DNA from: Legionella drozanskii LLAP-1
GTDB taxonomy: Bacteria; Pseudomonadota; Gammaproteobacteria; Legionellales; Legionellaceae
Length of the DNA: 64,000 bases
Assembly: GCF_001467585.1 (NCBI RefSeq)
Contig: NZ_LNXY01000020.1
Location: forward strand, 388,456 to 452,455
Direction: 5' to 3'
The position numbers were made by a program, and so were the translations under genes. The notes under the pieces were generated by a model. The model searched no databases, was not told the origin of the DNA, and saw nothing but the letters and a program-made list of their open reading frames with translations. This document shows, piece after piece, positions 56,291 through 64,000 of the stretch; position 1 is the stretch's first letter, and every line of letters begins with the position of its first letter.

Positions 56291-59233
56291 ATGCTAACTA
56301 TTTCCGTATCCAGCACGCTTCCTAGTAGAAATGCGGGCGAGATAGACATTGAACTTAGTGATAACCATGATTCCACAATTCATATTAAAGGCTCTCATGA
56401 TGCCACTATCCCTGTTGACGAAAAGCTATGCTTATTAGCAGTAGGTGGCAATGGTATTGATGGCAAAATAGGTGCAGATGGCTATGATGGCACTTCCGGC
56501 GTTGATGGATGCGATGCGGGTATGTACCGTTCTGGAGGTAATGGTGGCTCGGGCGGAGATGGGGGGCAGGGGGAAGCTGGCTCTAATGGTGATCCAGCAG
56601 GCAACGGCGGCAAAGTTGACGTTTGGGTGAAATATGAGGATTTAGCGCTTTTAGATACAATTTCTTCAATAAATGTATCGGCTGGTATACCAGGAAAAGC
56701 AGGAAGGCATGGTGCCGGCGGGCCTGGTGGTCGAGGGGGGCGCGGAGGAGCATCTTATTCATGGAGTGAACCCTATACGGCGTATCGTACTGAACATTGG
56801 ACCGATGCTGACGGTAATAGCCATAGCCATGTAGTCAGCGATACCCATTATAATTATCATTATTCTTCAGGAGGTATAGATGGTCCTGATGGTTCGGATG
56901 GGGGGACTCATATCTACCCTTTATATCCTGGAGCAGTAGGTAAAGTAGGCCAAATTCATTTTCATGTTATACAAGATACTTCGGCGGCGCTTCACAAAGA
57001 ACCCTATCAATTAGTGACTCGAAATGTTTGTTTTCAGTCTATGGAAGAGGGTGGATTATGGGAGCCAGGAGATGTCGTTAAAGCCTATTATGGAATTGAA
57101 AACACCGGAACCACTATGATATCTCCACCAGAATTAATTCCATTAGTTTTAGAAAATAAGGAACATTTGGAATTAGTGCAAAGTGGTGAAGTTAGCGGCT
57201 GCATTCAGGCTGGGACAAGTCATTTTAGTGATTCAACTCCTTTGCTATTTCGCATCAAAGAACCACAAAGTCACACTGGAAGTGAGCCATATAAACTTGT
57301 TACTGCGGTTATGGTCACAGCACAAAATACTCGCCTTAATCAACCCTATCAACACAGTGGCACTAGAAATAACTTAACTATACAATATCCCGTATTGCTA
57401 GAATCTCAACCTACTCAATTCTCTATTGCAGAGAATGAATCACAGTTGTTACAGGCGACGATAAAGAATATCGGGACTAAAGATCTAGGAGAACTTGCTG
57501 GACGGGAGTTATTTGTAGAAATCACAGCAGCTGATACTTCTTCTTCCTTAGTTTCAGAACATATTTCATTATTAGAGCCTCAAAATAAACACCAACTCAC
57601 CTATAGTGAACAATTTAAACCAGGGGCTGAGTTCGGTGAGCAACAAACTTACTATATGAGTCTATTTTTACAGCCAATTAATAGAAGCGATACCAAGGTT
57701 CTTATTCAAAGACAAACTATAATAGGTCAGCTCACTCCTAAATATTCTCCTACTAAAAACAAATTTACACTGGTTATTAATGGCAATACGACAAAAGAAC
57801 AAATTAAATATTGGACTAACTTTTTAAGTCAATTGTCAGGGAATAGCGAAGTAGCAATTTGGAATACCTCTTACTATCAAGAACTGGATTTGGATGGAAG
57901 CCCTTGCTTATTGGAAGATAGTACTCATGGAACCGTAATTATTTTGGATGACTTATTCCCCAAAAATACATCAAATAAGCTACAACATAATACTCAGTAC
58001 ATCACTCAAGAACAGTTATTAAAAGCTTCACAGCAATACGATGTCTCGTTAGTGGCTTTAGGCACAAAAGTACTAACTAAACCTTATACGCATAGCGATG
58101 TTCTATCCTGGTCAGACCCCTTGAAAGAACATGACTCACTGAAACTATTAATGGCAGAATTGTTACATGAAGTGGATCAACCCATGTTATTACATCAGGT
58201 TACAATACCCTTAGAACAAGGGTTTTGTAGGGGAAGAGAAAAAGCGGATGAGGCTCTTAGATTAGTAATAGATAACCTGAATAAAGTGTTTCCTAATCGA
58301 ACTTATCATGTAAGTATCGCAGGCGCTGATGAGCAGCAGCTCACTATAAATGTCCGTCGCTTAGCCGATACATTAGAGCAAAATATACTTCAAATACCTT
58401 TATCTGACGAAGAATTAGCTCATCCGGAAAATAACCATGAAATCATTCAATCAGGGATAATAGCTGCCTTACCTTTTTCACAAAAATTAGGTCTATTTAT
58501 TCAAAAAAGTAATCCCTATCATAAGCATTTGGCGCAAGCAATTACTAAGGATTTATTAGACGAACAAAACATAGTCATGCAGACAGAAGCCTATGGCTCT
58601 TGGCTAGAGCGGATAGTACGAAAAAATCAGCGTGATTTTGCTGTAGAATTAAAAAGATTGCGTCAATTGGACAATTTATTAGAGCAATTCGTTCTGAAAG
58701 GAGATTTTGAGAATGTTCGCATATGGTCTCCCTTGATTATTCGCATGATTGCTCAAGTACAATATCATGCAAAACAACATTCTTCCTTTTGGACTCGCTT
58801 CATTCATTGGTTTCTACCTCAGACAAACGAGCAAATTATAGAGAGCTATGATGCGTTAGGTAATAAAATTTTAGATTTACAAAGCAGTTATTCAGGCACT
58901 CCTATTCTAGAAATCAAAGCATTTGCTCAAAGTGAGGAAGAAATTCTTACACTTGCTTTTCAGCTGAAAATATTTTTGAAAGAATACGATACAATCAATT
59001 CGAGCCGCTGTTTTTGTTTCTTTAACAAATCAGAAATAAGTGATATGGAGCGAAAAGCAGTGCAGCAGTTATTGTGTGTATGTACCGAAGATGTTGCCTT
59101 AGATACTTTGGATATTTACAGACAGACGTTGAGTGAAAGCACTAAGCTTAAAAAGTTTGTTACAAAATTTGAACGATTATTCCCTGAATTTGTATCCGAT
59201 AAAATAACAGATAATTTAGCTCTACCCAATTAG
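56291..59233 (+). CDS. Large protein with collagen-like Gly-rich region and beta domains
   Basis: 980 residues from the ATG at 56291 (AGGA about 10 bp upstream); no signal peptide. Residues about 45-165 are Gly-rich, with GxxG runs such as GGNGIDGKIGADGYDG and GAGGPGGRGGRGG broken by polar turns. A His/Tyr/Asp stretch (WTDADGNSHSHVVSDTHYNYHYSS) follows. Residues about 250-500 look like two CARDB/Ig-type beta domains (IENTGTTMISPPE; IKNIGTKDLGELAG). Residues about 510-720 contain a mixed fold, and the last 240 are helical. No family recognised; secretion by the type IVB system is possible but unproven. Confidence 0.65.
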   Translation: MLTISVSSTLPSRNAGEIDIELSDNHDSTIHIKGSHDATIPVDEKLCLLAVGGNGIDGKIGADGYDGTSGVDGCDAGMYRSGGNGGSGGDGGQGEAGSNGDPAGNGGKVDVWVKYEDLALLDTISSINVSAGIPGKAGRHGAGGPGGRGGRGGASYSWSEPYTAYRTEHWTDADGNSHSHVVSDTHYNYHYSSGGIDGPDGSDGGTHIYPLYPGAVGKVGQIHFHVIQDTSAALHKEPYQLVTRNVCFQSMEEGGLWEPGDVVKAYYGIENTGTTMISPPELIPLVLENKEHLELVQSGEVSGCIQAGTSHFSDSTPLLFRIKEPQSHTGSEPYKLVTAVMVTAQNTRLNQPYQHSGTRNNLTIQYPVLLESQPTQFSIAENESQLLQATIKNIGTKDLGELAGRELFVEITAADTSSSLVSEHISLLEPQNKHQLTYSEQFKPGAEFGEQQTYYMSLFLQPINRSDTKVLIQRQTIIGQLTPKYSPTKNKFTLVINGNTTKEQIKYWTNFLSQLSGNSEVAIWNTSYYQELDLDGSPCLLEDSTHGTVIILDDLFPKNTSNKLQHNTQYITQEQLLKASQQYDVSLVALGTKVLTKPYTHSDVLSWSDPLKEHDSLKLLMAELLHEVDQPMLLHQVTIPLEQGFCRGREKADEALRLVIDNLNKVFPNRTYHVSIAGADEQQLTINVRRLADTLEQNILQIPLSDEELAHPENNHEIIQSGIIAALPFSQKLGLFIQKSNPYHKHLAQAITKDLLDEQNIVMQTEAYGSWLERIVRKNQRDFAVELKRLRQLDNLLEQFVLKGDFENVRIWSPLIIRMIAQVQYHAKQHSSFWTRFIHWFLPQTNEQIIESYDALGNKILDLQSSYSGTPILEIKAFAQSEEEILTLAFQLKIFLKEYDTINSSRCFCFFNKSEISDMERKAVQQLLCVCTEDVALDTLDIYRQTLSESTKLKKFVTKFERLFPEFVSDKITDNLALPN

Positions 59234-59508
59234 AGATTGAATAGTCTTATGTTTTTTATTTCGATTATGCGGTTGCTCCTCAATTATTACGAAAATTAAC
59301 TAATTTAAAGTTAGGCTTAGAGAGAGAAGAAACTTGCATTATAAGTCTGACTACTCAAGATAATCAGACCTATTTCTATTTCCATTTAGAATGAGATTGG
59401 ACTTGTCTTCAAGAATAGGTTCTATGCAATAAAGCCAAAACAATGATTAGCACAGCATTTTAGCTTTTGTTCCACAGAACCTATTTCTAACTACTTACTG
59501 TACAGCAA

Positions 59509-59763
59509 TTATAGTCCTAGAAGTAATGAGCCCCTTCCTGTTACTGGTGGAGCATAGCTTCCACTACTATATTGCTGCCAGGTTGTAGCGCGGGGAAGAA
59601 TAGTATTACAAGGAACCATATGCCATCCTGTTCCTGTAAATTCTGAAGGAACTGCCCAGACTCCACATGTCGATGTTGTACACACCGTACGTGCTTCGCT
59701 TGCTCCCGCAGCAATCATGGATGTAGCAACTATTACCCCAGCTACTGTTGATTTGATATTCAT
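59509..59763 (-). CDS. Small exported protein
   Basis: 84 residues from the ATG at 59763, which has AAGGAGA 6 bp upstream (a longer frame starts at 59802). Signal peptide MNIKSTVAGVIVATSMIAAGASEA, then a mature part of about 60 residues with CTTSTCGVWAVPSEF and GWHMVPCNTILPRAT, giving three cysteines, and a Gly/Ser end (GRGSLLLGL). No family recognised. It is isolated, with 275 bp of AT-rich sequence on its 3' side in which nothing was identified. Confidence 0.65.
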   Translation of the reverse strand: MNIKSTVAGVIVATSMIAAGASEARTVCTTSTCGVWAVPSEFTGTGWHMVPCNTILPRATTWQQYSSGSYAPPVTGRGSLLLGL

Positions 59764-59949
59764 ATAAATCTCCTTATTTCTCGTTGCATAATGATGATGC
59801 ACAATCCATCGTTCTAATTATAGCCTAGTCAACTTTCACATTAGGCCAATGATAAGAGTAAAGATTTAGTTAATTGGAGCATAGCCTTAGTGGGACAAGG
59901 GCAGTTTGGGGTAGAATTATTTGATAAAAAATTGTACAAGGCGGGAAAA

Positions 59950-62106
59950 ATGTCCAAATGTGGTCAATGTAGTAACGAAAAAATAAGGTGCATTTGTCCT
60001 AAAGGCTTAGTTGGTGGCGCCAATACAGAAGAAGACGAGGCTTATAGTGACAAAGTAGAGCAAGTTGCCACAGCGATTTTAGAGCAATATGCTGTTATTT
60101 ACAGGCAAGATCGCGATAAATTGTCTAATTTTATCAATAGTGTGCGACAAATTTTAAATGATGAGTCTGATGAAGATCTTATTAATCTATTAGAAGAAGG
60201 TATTTTTTTAGAGTCGGAAGCTGCTGCTTTTAAAGAAGAATTCATGAATCTAGGCCCTAATCGAGCAATGCTCGTCGATCTCTCAAATAAACTAAATTTA
60301 GAAGTATTCCCTAGCCCAGGAACTCAACTGAACACAGGCATTATAGAAGCCTTATCAGTATTAGATAAATGGCCCCCCTATCCAGATAATAGCGGTGATA
60401 ATTTCCAGCAAGCCCTTCGATCCTATACTGACTATTTTAAGGATCTCTCTCCTGAGCCTGAGCGACAGCTAATTTTGTCTGATATTTTTTGGAAACAAAT
60501 CGAAAAATTAGGTACGCCAATTATAGAGTCAAATCCTGAAAAACCCTCTGAATGTAACGTTTATTTTCTACTAGCTAAAGATGAGCTTGATGAAAGTACA
60601 GAGGAGCCTGGTACTAAAAAAGACCTCTATCTTCAAGGTGATTTTCATGGTTATGACACAAGTGATGGGCGTCAAAAATTAGAAGAGATTGCTAATACCG
60701 GAATTATGATCCAGAAAGACACTATATTAAGGGATGCAATTATCAATTATCGATATATTCAGCTAGAACCCAGCCTGAGAGGTAGAATCCCTCTATTTGA
60801 TCTGCCTCCATTTTTTGGTCTTAGCGCAAAAGAGGAGGCAACCAGATTGATGAAAGATGTGCATAAAATTCTCTATGAATCGGGTCAAGAATATCCTCCC
60901 ACACTGTCTGAGCGTTATGAAGAATTGGTTAAGGAGTTTGAAACCTTGAATCGCCATGACAGTTCAGATGTAGCCTATCAAAGATTCCTCGATGGCAATC
61001 CTCCTGGATTAGGTCTTACTGATTTAACTATCAACTTATGTGGCCTTGAGGGAGATCCATTCTGGTTCCTAGACAATCAATGCCCTGATCAATACAGTAA
61101 GCACAGAACCGCATTTTTGGGCCCAGGCCCTCAAGTCAAAGAAACTGTTTTTCGAGTCAATGAAAATCCAAAACTCGCTCGCCTACCTGGAAAAGCAGTG
61201 GTATGGTCAGACTTACTATCACCTCCAGAACCACAAAGTGACCCAAAAACGAAATTTGTCTATCATAATACATTCTATTCAAAATTAGACGGCAAGTTAC
61301 ATTCGAGCGATGAAACCATGAAACGAGATGCGTCGAATATCGATCTGTTTCATGGTAATGATGATTCACCCTATTCTGATTGCACCCGAGCTATCCATGT
61401 TTTTAAACCAATCGATGGCCTGATAGAGAAGGTTGTTGTGGTGAATGATGGCATGAATTATTTGTCAATTGGAATCATGGAAGAACTAGAGAAGATGGCA
61501 GGCTTATCGCCTAATACTGCCTTTGTGTTCATTACAACATTGCCAGGATTGGAAAAAACGCTTTCTCAAACCAACTCAAGGGCAAAATTACAAGGTTTAG
61601 GAGCTGGGAGAACCGTTGATTATGAGTTACAGATAGATGATTATGCTACATTTATTCGTGACGTACTGTTTCCTGAATTAAATGCAACCGGCGTTTTGCT
61701 GCCAAAGGACCCAAGCCATAGAGTAATGATAGGAGCAAGTTTAAGCGGGACGGCCGCAATTAAAATAGGATTCAAACACCCCGATCTCTTTGGTGGCATC
61801 ATTGCGCAATCGCCATCACCTAGCAACAAATCCTGCTTAAACGATCTGATTGCATCTAATAATACCAAAAAATCAAATGTTCAACTGCATTTAAGCTGTG
61901 GTTTGTTTGAACAACCGAAGTATGCTGCTGCTAATGCTAATTTAATGTTTGCTCAAGAATTATCAGCTAGATTTGGTGTTGAGCCACTTCATATTGGTGC
62001 GAATGGCCATTACTTTTTAGCTTGGAGTAAAGCATTAGAACAATCGTTACCTGAAATTTTAAATAAAATGTGTAGTACTCATGAGCTTGGAGCTACACTC
62101 TCTTAG
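59950..62106 (+). CDS. Fes/esterase-D-like hydrolase with a long N-terminal extension
   Basis: 718 residues from the ATG at 59950 (a longer frame starts at 59890). The N-terminus has a possible zinc-binding cluster (KCGQCSNEKIRCIC). Residues about 20-420 are unassigned and mixed-helical. Residues about 425-700 are an alpha/beta hydrolase of the esterase-D/Fes type: strand PIDGLIEKVVVVNDG, nucleophile S597 in GASLSGTAAIKIGFKHPDLFGGIIAQSPS, and catalytic H687 in GHYFLAWSKAL. Such enzymes cut siderophore esters or acyl esters; the substrate is unknown. No signal peptide. The architecture is unfamiliar. Confidence 0.7.
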   Translation: MSKCGQCSNEKIRCICPKGLVGGANTEEDEAYSDKVEQVATAILEQYAVIYRQDRDKLSNFINSVRQILNDESDEDLINLLEEGIFLESEAAAFKEEFMNLGPNRAMLVDLSNKLNLEVFPSPGTQLNTGIIEALSVLDKWPPYPDNSGDNFQQALRSYTDYFKDLSPEPERQLILSDIFWKQIEKLGTPIIESNPEKPSECNVYFLLAKDELDESTEEPGTKKDLYLQGDFHGYDTSDGRQKLEEIANTGIMIQKDTILRDAIINYRYIQLEPSLRGRIPLFDLPPFFGLSAKEEATRLMKDVHKILYESGQEYPPTLSERYEELVKEFETLNRHDSSDVAYQRFLDGNPPGLGLTDLTINLCGLEGDPFWFLDNQCPDQYSKHRTAFLGPGPQVKETVFRVNENPKLARLPGKAVVWSDLLSPPEPQSDPKTKFVYHNTFYSKLDGKLHSSDETMKRDASNIDLFHGNDDSPYSDCTRAIHVFKPIDGLIEKVVVVNDGMNYLSIGIMEELEKMAGLSPNTAFVFITTLPGLEKTLSQTNSRAKLQGLGAGRTVDYELQIDDYATFIRDVLFPELNATGVLLPKDPSHRVMIGASLSGTAAIKIGFKHPDLFGGIIAQSPSPSNKSCLNDLIASNNTKKSNVQLHLSCGLFEQPKYAAANANLMFAQELSARFGVEPLHIGANGHYFLAWSKALEQSLPEILNKMCSTHELGATLS

Positions 62107-62381
62107 GCCATGACTGGAAAACAGCTTTTATAACTTAATAGGAACGACTGATTATAGACCTTGCAAAAATGGAAAATAATAATATCTACTTAATGATATA
62201 TAAAACTTATTTTTCAAATGAATAAACCTGCCCTGAAAACACAGTCAGCTCATCTTTTTCTGTAAAAAAATAGATTTAGCTATTAATTACTTTCAAATTG
62301 ATCGCAGCGCTTAGATACTTAATATTAAAATAAGAAAATTAGATTATAATTTAAGATAAACAATTCTTAAGAGTAGAATTT

Positions 62382-63611
62382 GTGGCAGGCGAACCCAATT
62401 TTTTTGATTTTTTGCATAATCAAAAGGGAATGACCCAAAAGGAAGCAGGCCTTGTTATATCTAAGGCTCAATTTCTTTCAAAGGAAAAATTTGTTGAGCA
62501 GCTGCTGGATTTTTTACAAACTGCCAATGATAAATCCATAGGAGAGTTAGGTAATTTTGCTTTTTGGATGAGAGAACTTGCTCACTTTCAATTTCAAATG
62601 TCATTATTAAAAGATAACTCGCCTACGCATGTTGCTGCTTCTCAACCCCAATTTCATCCAATACTTTTAGCTGGATTCCATTTGGATGACCTATTATCAG
62701 TTCAACAGGCTCTTCGAGATAAAGAAATTGGCGAGATAGTCAAAAGGAAGCTATCTGCTATTTTAATTGAGACGACTGAAAATTCAATGAAAGAATTGCA
62801 AAATGATAGCCTTTATTTCTTAGATATCTTAAATTGTAAAGTGCAGCAAGTAAAAAAGGGAATAGCTAACCTTATTGAGCAGTACAATACATTAAAGGAA
62901 CAAGCAGAGAATTCGCCACCGGCGACCTATCAAATATTCTCTAATAAGCCCAGGTTCGAAGATATGGGCCGAAGTTTTTCTTCTTTTGCTAATGCCAAAA
63001 AATTTATATTCGAGGCTAGGAGCCAAAAAAACGATAATGATAATAAAGGCTTAAATTCCGAAGAGCCCGATTTTTTTGTTGTGGAAATACAGGCTAAAAA
63101 TCCGCAAGAGCTAGACGAAGCGAAACAAGCGTTTGTTAGTAATTACTCTTCTTTAAAGGACCAAAGCCCCTCGTGGCCTAATGCAAAAATTAATAGCATC
63201 GCTTTTTTTACTCAAGGAAAAGAAGAAGAGCGACAATATAATCCTGATGGTTCAAATGATATCGCACGCACAATAAAACAATTAGACCTGATGATAAATC
63301 GCTTGCAACAAACCAATTGGTTGTGGAAATTACTTGAAGCTGTCACGGGCAGAAGTGGTTTAACAGATAAAAAAATTCAGGCTTTAAAAGAAATTAAAGA
63401 TGAAGTTTTTATGCAAAAATCTGATATTGAAACCAAAGCTGTTTCTCTACGGGATGTCTTAAAAAATCAATTTGCACAACAAACTACGCAAGAAAATCAA
63501 ATAACTACTTATAGGACTTTACTAAACCAACATCGATTTGGTTTTAGTCAAAAACCTACGAATACCGATGAGAGGGTTGATGAATTGATTCAAGGAATTA
63601 AACCAAAATAA
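62382..63611 (+). CDS. Hypothetical coiled-coil protein
   Basis: A 409-residue protein starting with GTG and AAGAG about 10 bp upstream. It is mostly helical and charged: MAGEPNFFDFLHNQKGMTQKEAG, a central VKKGIANLIEQYNTLKEQAEN stretch, and a mixed alpha/beta patch around residue 230 (FFVVEIQAKNPQELDEAKQAF). No signal peptide or family. A single PmrA-like half-site (CTTAATATT, 62318-62326) lies 56 bp upstream but has no second half, so effector status is only suggested. Confidence 0.55.
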   Translation: MAGEPNFFDFLHNQKGMTQKEAGLVISKAQFLSKEKFVEQLLDFLQTANDKSIGELGNFAFWMRELAHFQFQMSLLKDNSPTHVAASQPQFHPILLAGFHLDDLLSVQQALRDKEIGEIVKRKLSAILIETTENSMKELQNDSLYFLDILNCKVQQVKKGIANLIEQYNTLKEQAENSPPATYQIFSNKPRFEDMGRSFSSFANAKKFIFEARSQKNDNDNKGLNSEEPDFFVVEIQAKNPQELDEAKQAFVSNYSSLKDQSPSWPNAKINSIAFFTQGKEEERQYNPDGSNDIARTIKQLDLMINRLQQTNWLWKLLEAVTGRSGLTDKKIQALKEIKDEVFMQKSDIETKAVSLRDVLKNQFAQQTTQENQITTYRTLLNQHRFGFSQKPTNTDERVDELIQGIKPK

Positions 63612-63773
63612 TATTTCAAAATGGTAAAAAATTCATGGAGAATGCCTTGAATTTACTGAAATGCTCTAAATGACAAAAATCTACTCCATAACCGATTGAA
63701 TCTAAATAGGTAATTTATATTTCAACCAAAAAGCTTAAAAATTACCTGACAATGCCTGCTATTTTATTCTATT

Positions 63774-63793
63774 ATTGATTTATGTACATCAAT
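63774..63793 (+). promoter_or_regulatory. Candidate operator dyad upstream of the umuD-like gene
   Basis: ATTGAT and ATCAAT arms frame a central TTATGTAC, making a 20-bp imperfect dyad 16 bp before the ATG. Repressors of LexA/phage type bind such dyads; this is inference. Confidence 0.45.
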
Positions 63794-63809
63794 CATAGAA
63801 TAAAAAATC

Positions 63810-64000
63810 ATGGTGCGAGGCGGGTTACGACCTGGTGCTGGACGACCAAAAGGGCAGAGCAAATACGGAGAACAAACCAAAGCGATACGCATTCCTCTTT
63901 CACGTATAAACGACGTGATGCATTTCATTACGCATCCAAGTTTAACCTCTTATCAAATTCCGTTGTATTCAAGTACTGTAAGAGCAGGCTTTCCGTCTCC
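63810..64000 (+). CDS. umuD: UmuD-like SOS mutagenesis protein, N-terminal part
   Basis: The gene runs off the right edge; 63 codons are visible. It reads MVRGGLRPGAGRPKGQSKYG, a basic Gly/Arg/Pro tail, then TKAIRIPLSRIND, and ends at VRAGFPSP, which matches the UmuD segment CGFPSPAADY where self-cleavage occurs in the family. The RGGxRPGAGRPKG leader is typical of UmuD homologues on plasmids and integrative elements; canonical UmuD lacks it. A umuC partner would be expected outside the window. Legionella pneumophila lacks a classical LexA-controlled SOS response, so such genes usually arrive with mobile elements. Confidence 0.75.
   Translation, partial: MVRGGLRPGAGRPKGQSKYGEQTKAIRIPLSRINDVMHFITHPSLTSYQIPLYSSTVRAGFPS

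Overview
The window is from the chromosome of a Legionella-like gammaproteobacterium (family Legionellaceae). This is inferred from low-to-moderate GC, a DotI/IcmL-family paralogue, several long coiled-coil or eukaryote-like proteins without signal peptides, a PmrA-type box in front of one of them, and a class D beta-lactamase resembling the OXA-29/LoxA group. No rRNA, tRNA, CRISPR array or transposase was recognised.

Bases 1-6100 hold a minus-strand leucine/isovalerate degradation (liu) operon: isovaleryl-CoA dehydrogenase, acetyl-CoA acetyltransferase, a small membrane protein, the carboxyltransferase subunit of methylcrotonyl-CoA carboxylase, an enoyl-CoA hydratase-type enzyme and the start of the biotin carboxylase subunit. 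Bases 6100-19100 are mostly housekeeping: a methyltransferase, a coiled-coil protein, pyrD, msbA-lpxK, a large membrane protein, oxyR, a CsiV-like protein and a double-ATPase peptide ABC protein. A 1546-residue coiled-coil protein (19211-23851) has a near-perfect PmrA box upstream and an acidic C-terminus, so it is the best effector candidate here.

Bases 24000-46200 are largely core metabolism and envelope: proS, a LysR regulator, a SulP transporter fused to a beta-carbonic anhydrase, ttcA, tolC, pcm, kbl-tdh (threonine catabolism), ettA, an L,D-transpeptidase lipoprotein, a MetA-type outer-membrane protein, a DotI/IcmL-like exported protein with a heptad PATGTxT tract, an SDR overlapping hutI, and a DUF3298-type protein overlapping an OPT transporter. 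GC-rich and GTTGGGCC-type palindromic repeats lie in several intergenic gaps, one apparently nested inside another.

Bases 46300-64000 are accessory in character: small secreted proteins, a protein with an F-box-like motif, a class C beta-lactamase-like enzyme, a double GNAT protein, a putative Fe(II)/2OG dioxygenase, and a beta-lactam sensing operon (blaI, a BlaR1-type receptor, class D beta-lactamase) behind twin BlaI operators. The receptor's sensor domain looks like an FtsI/PBP transpeptidase instead of the usual class D fold. Next come a 980-residue glycine-rich protein, a Fes-like esterase with a long novel N-terminus, another coiled-coil protein, and at the edge the start of a UmuD-like gene, which suggests a mobile element begins there.
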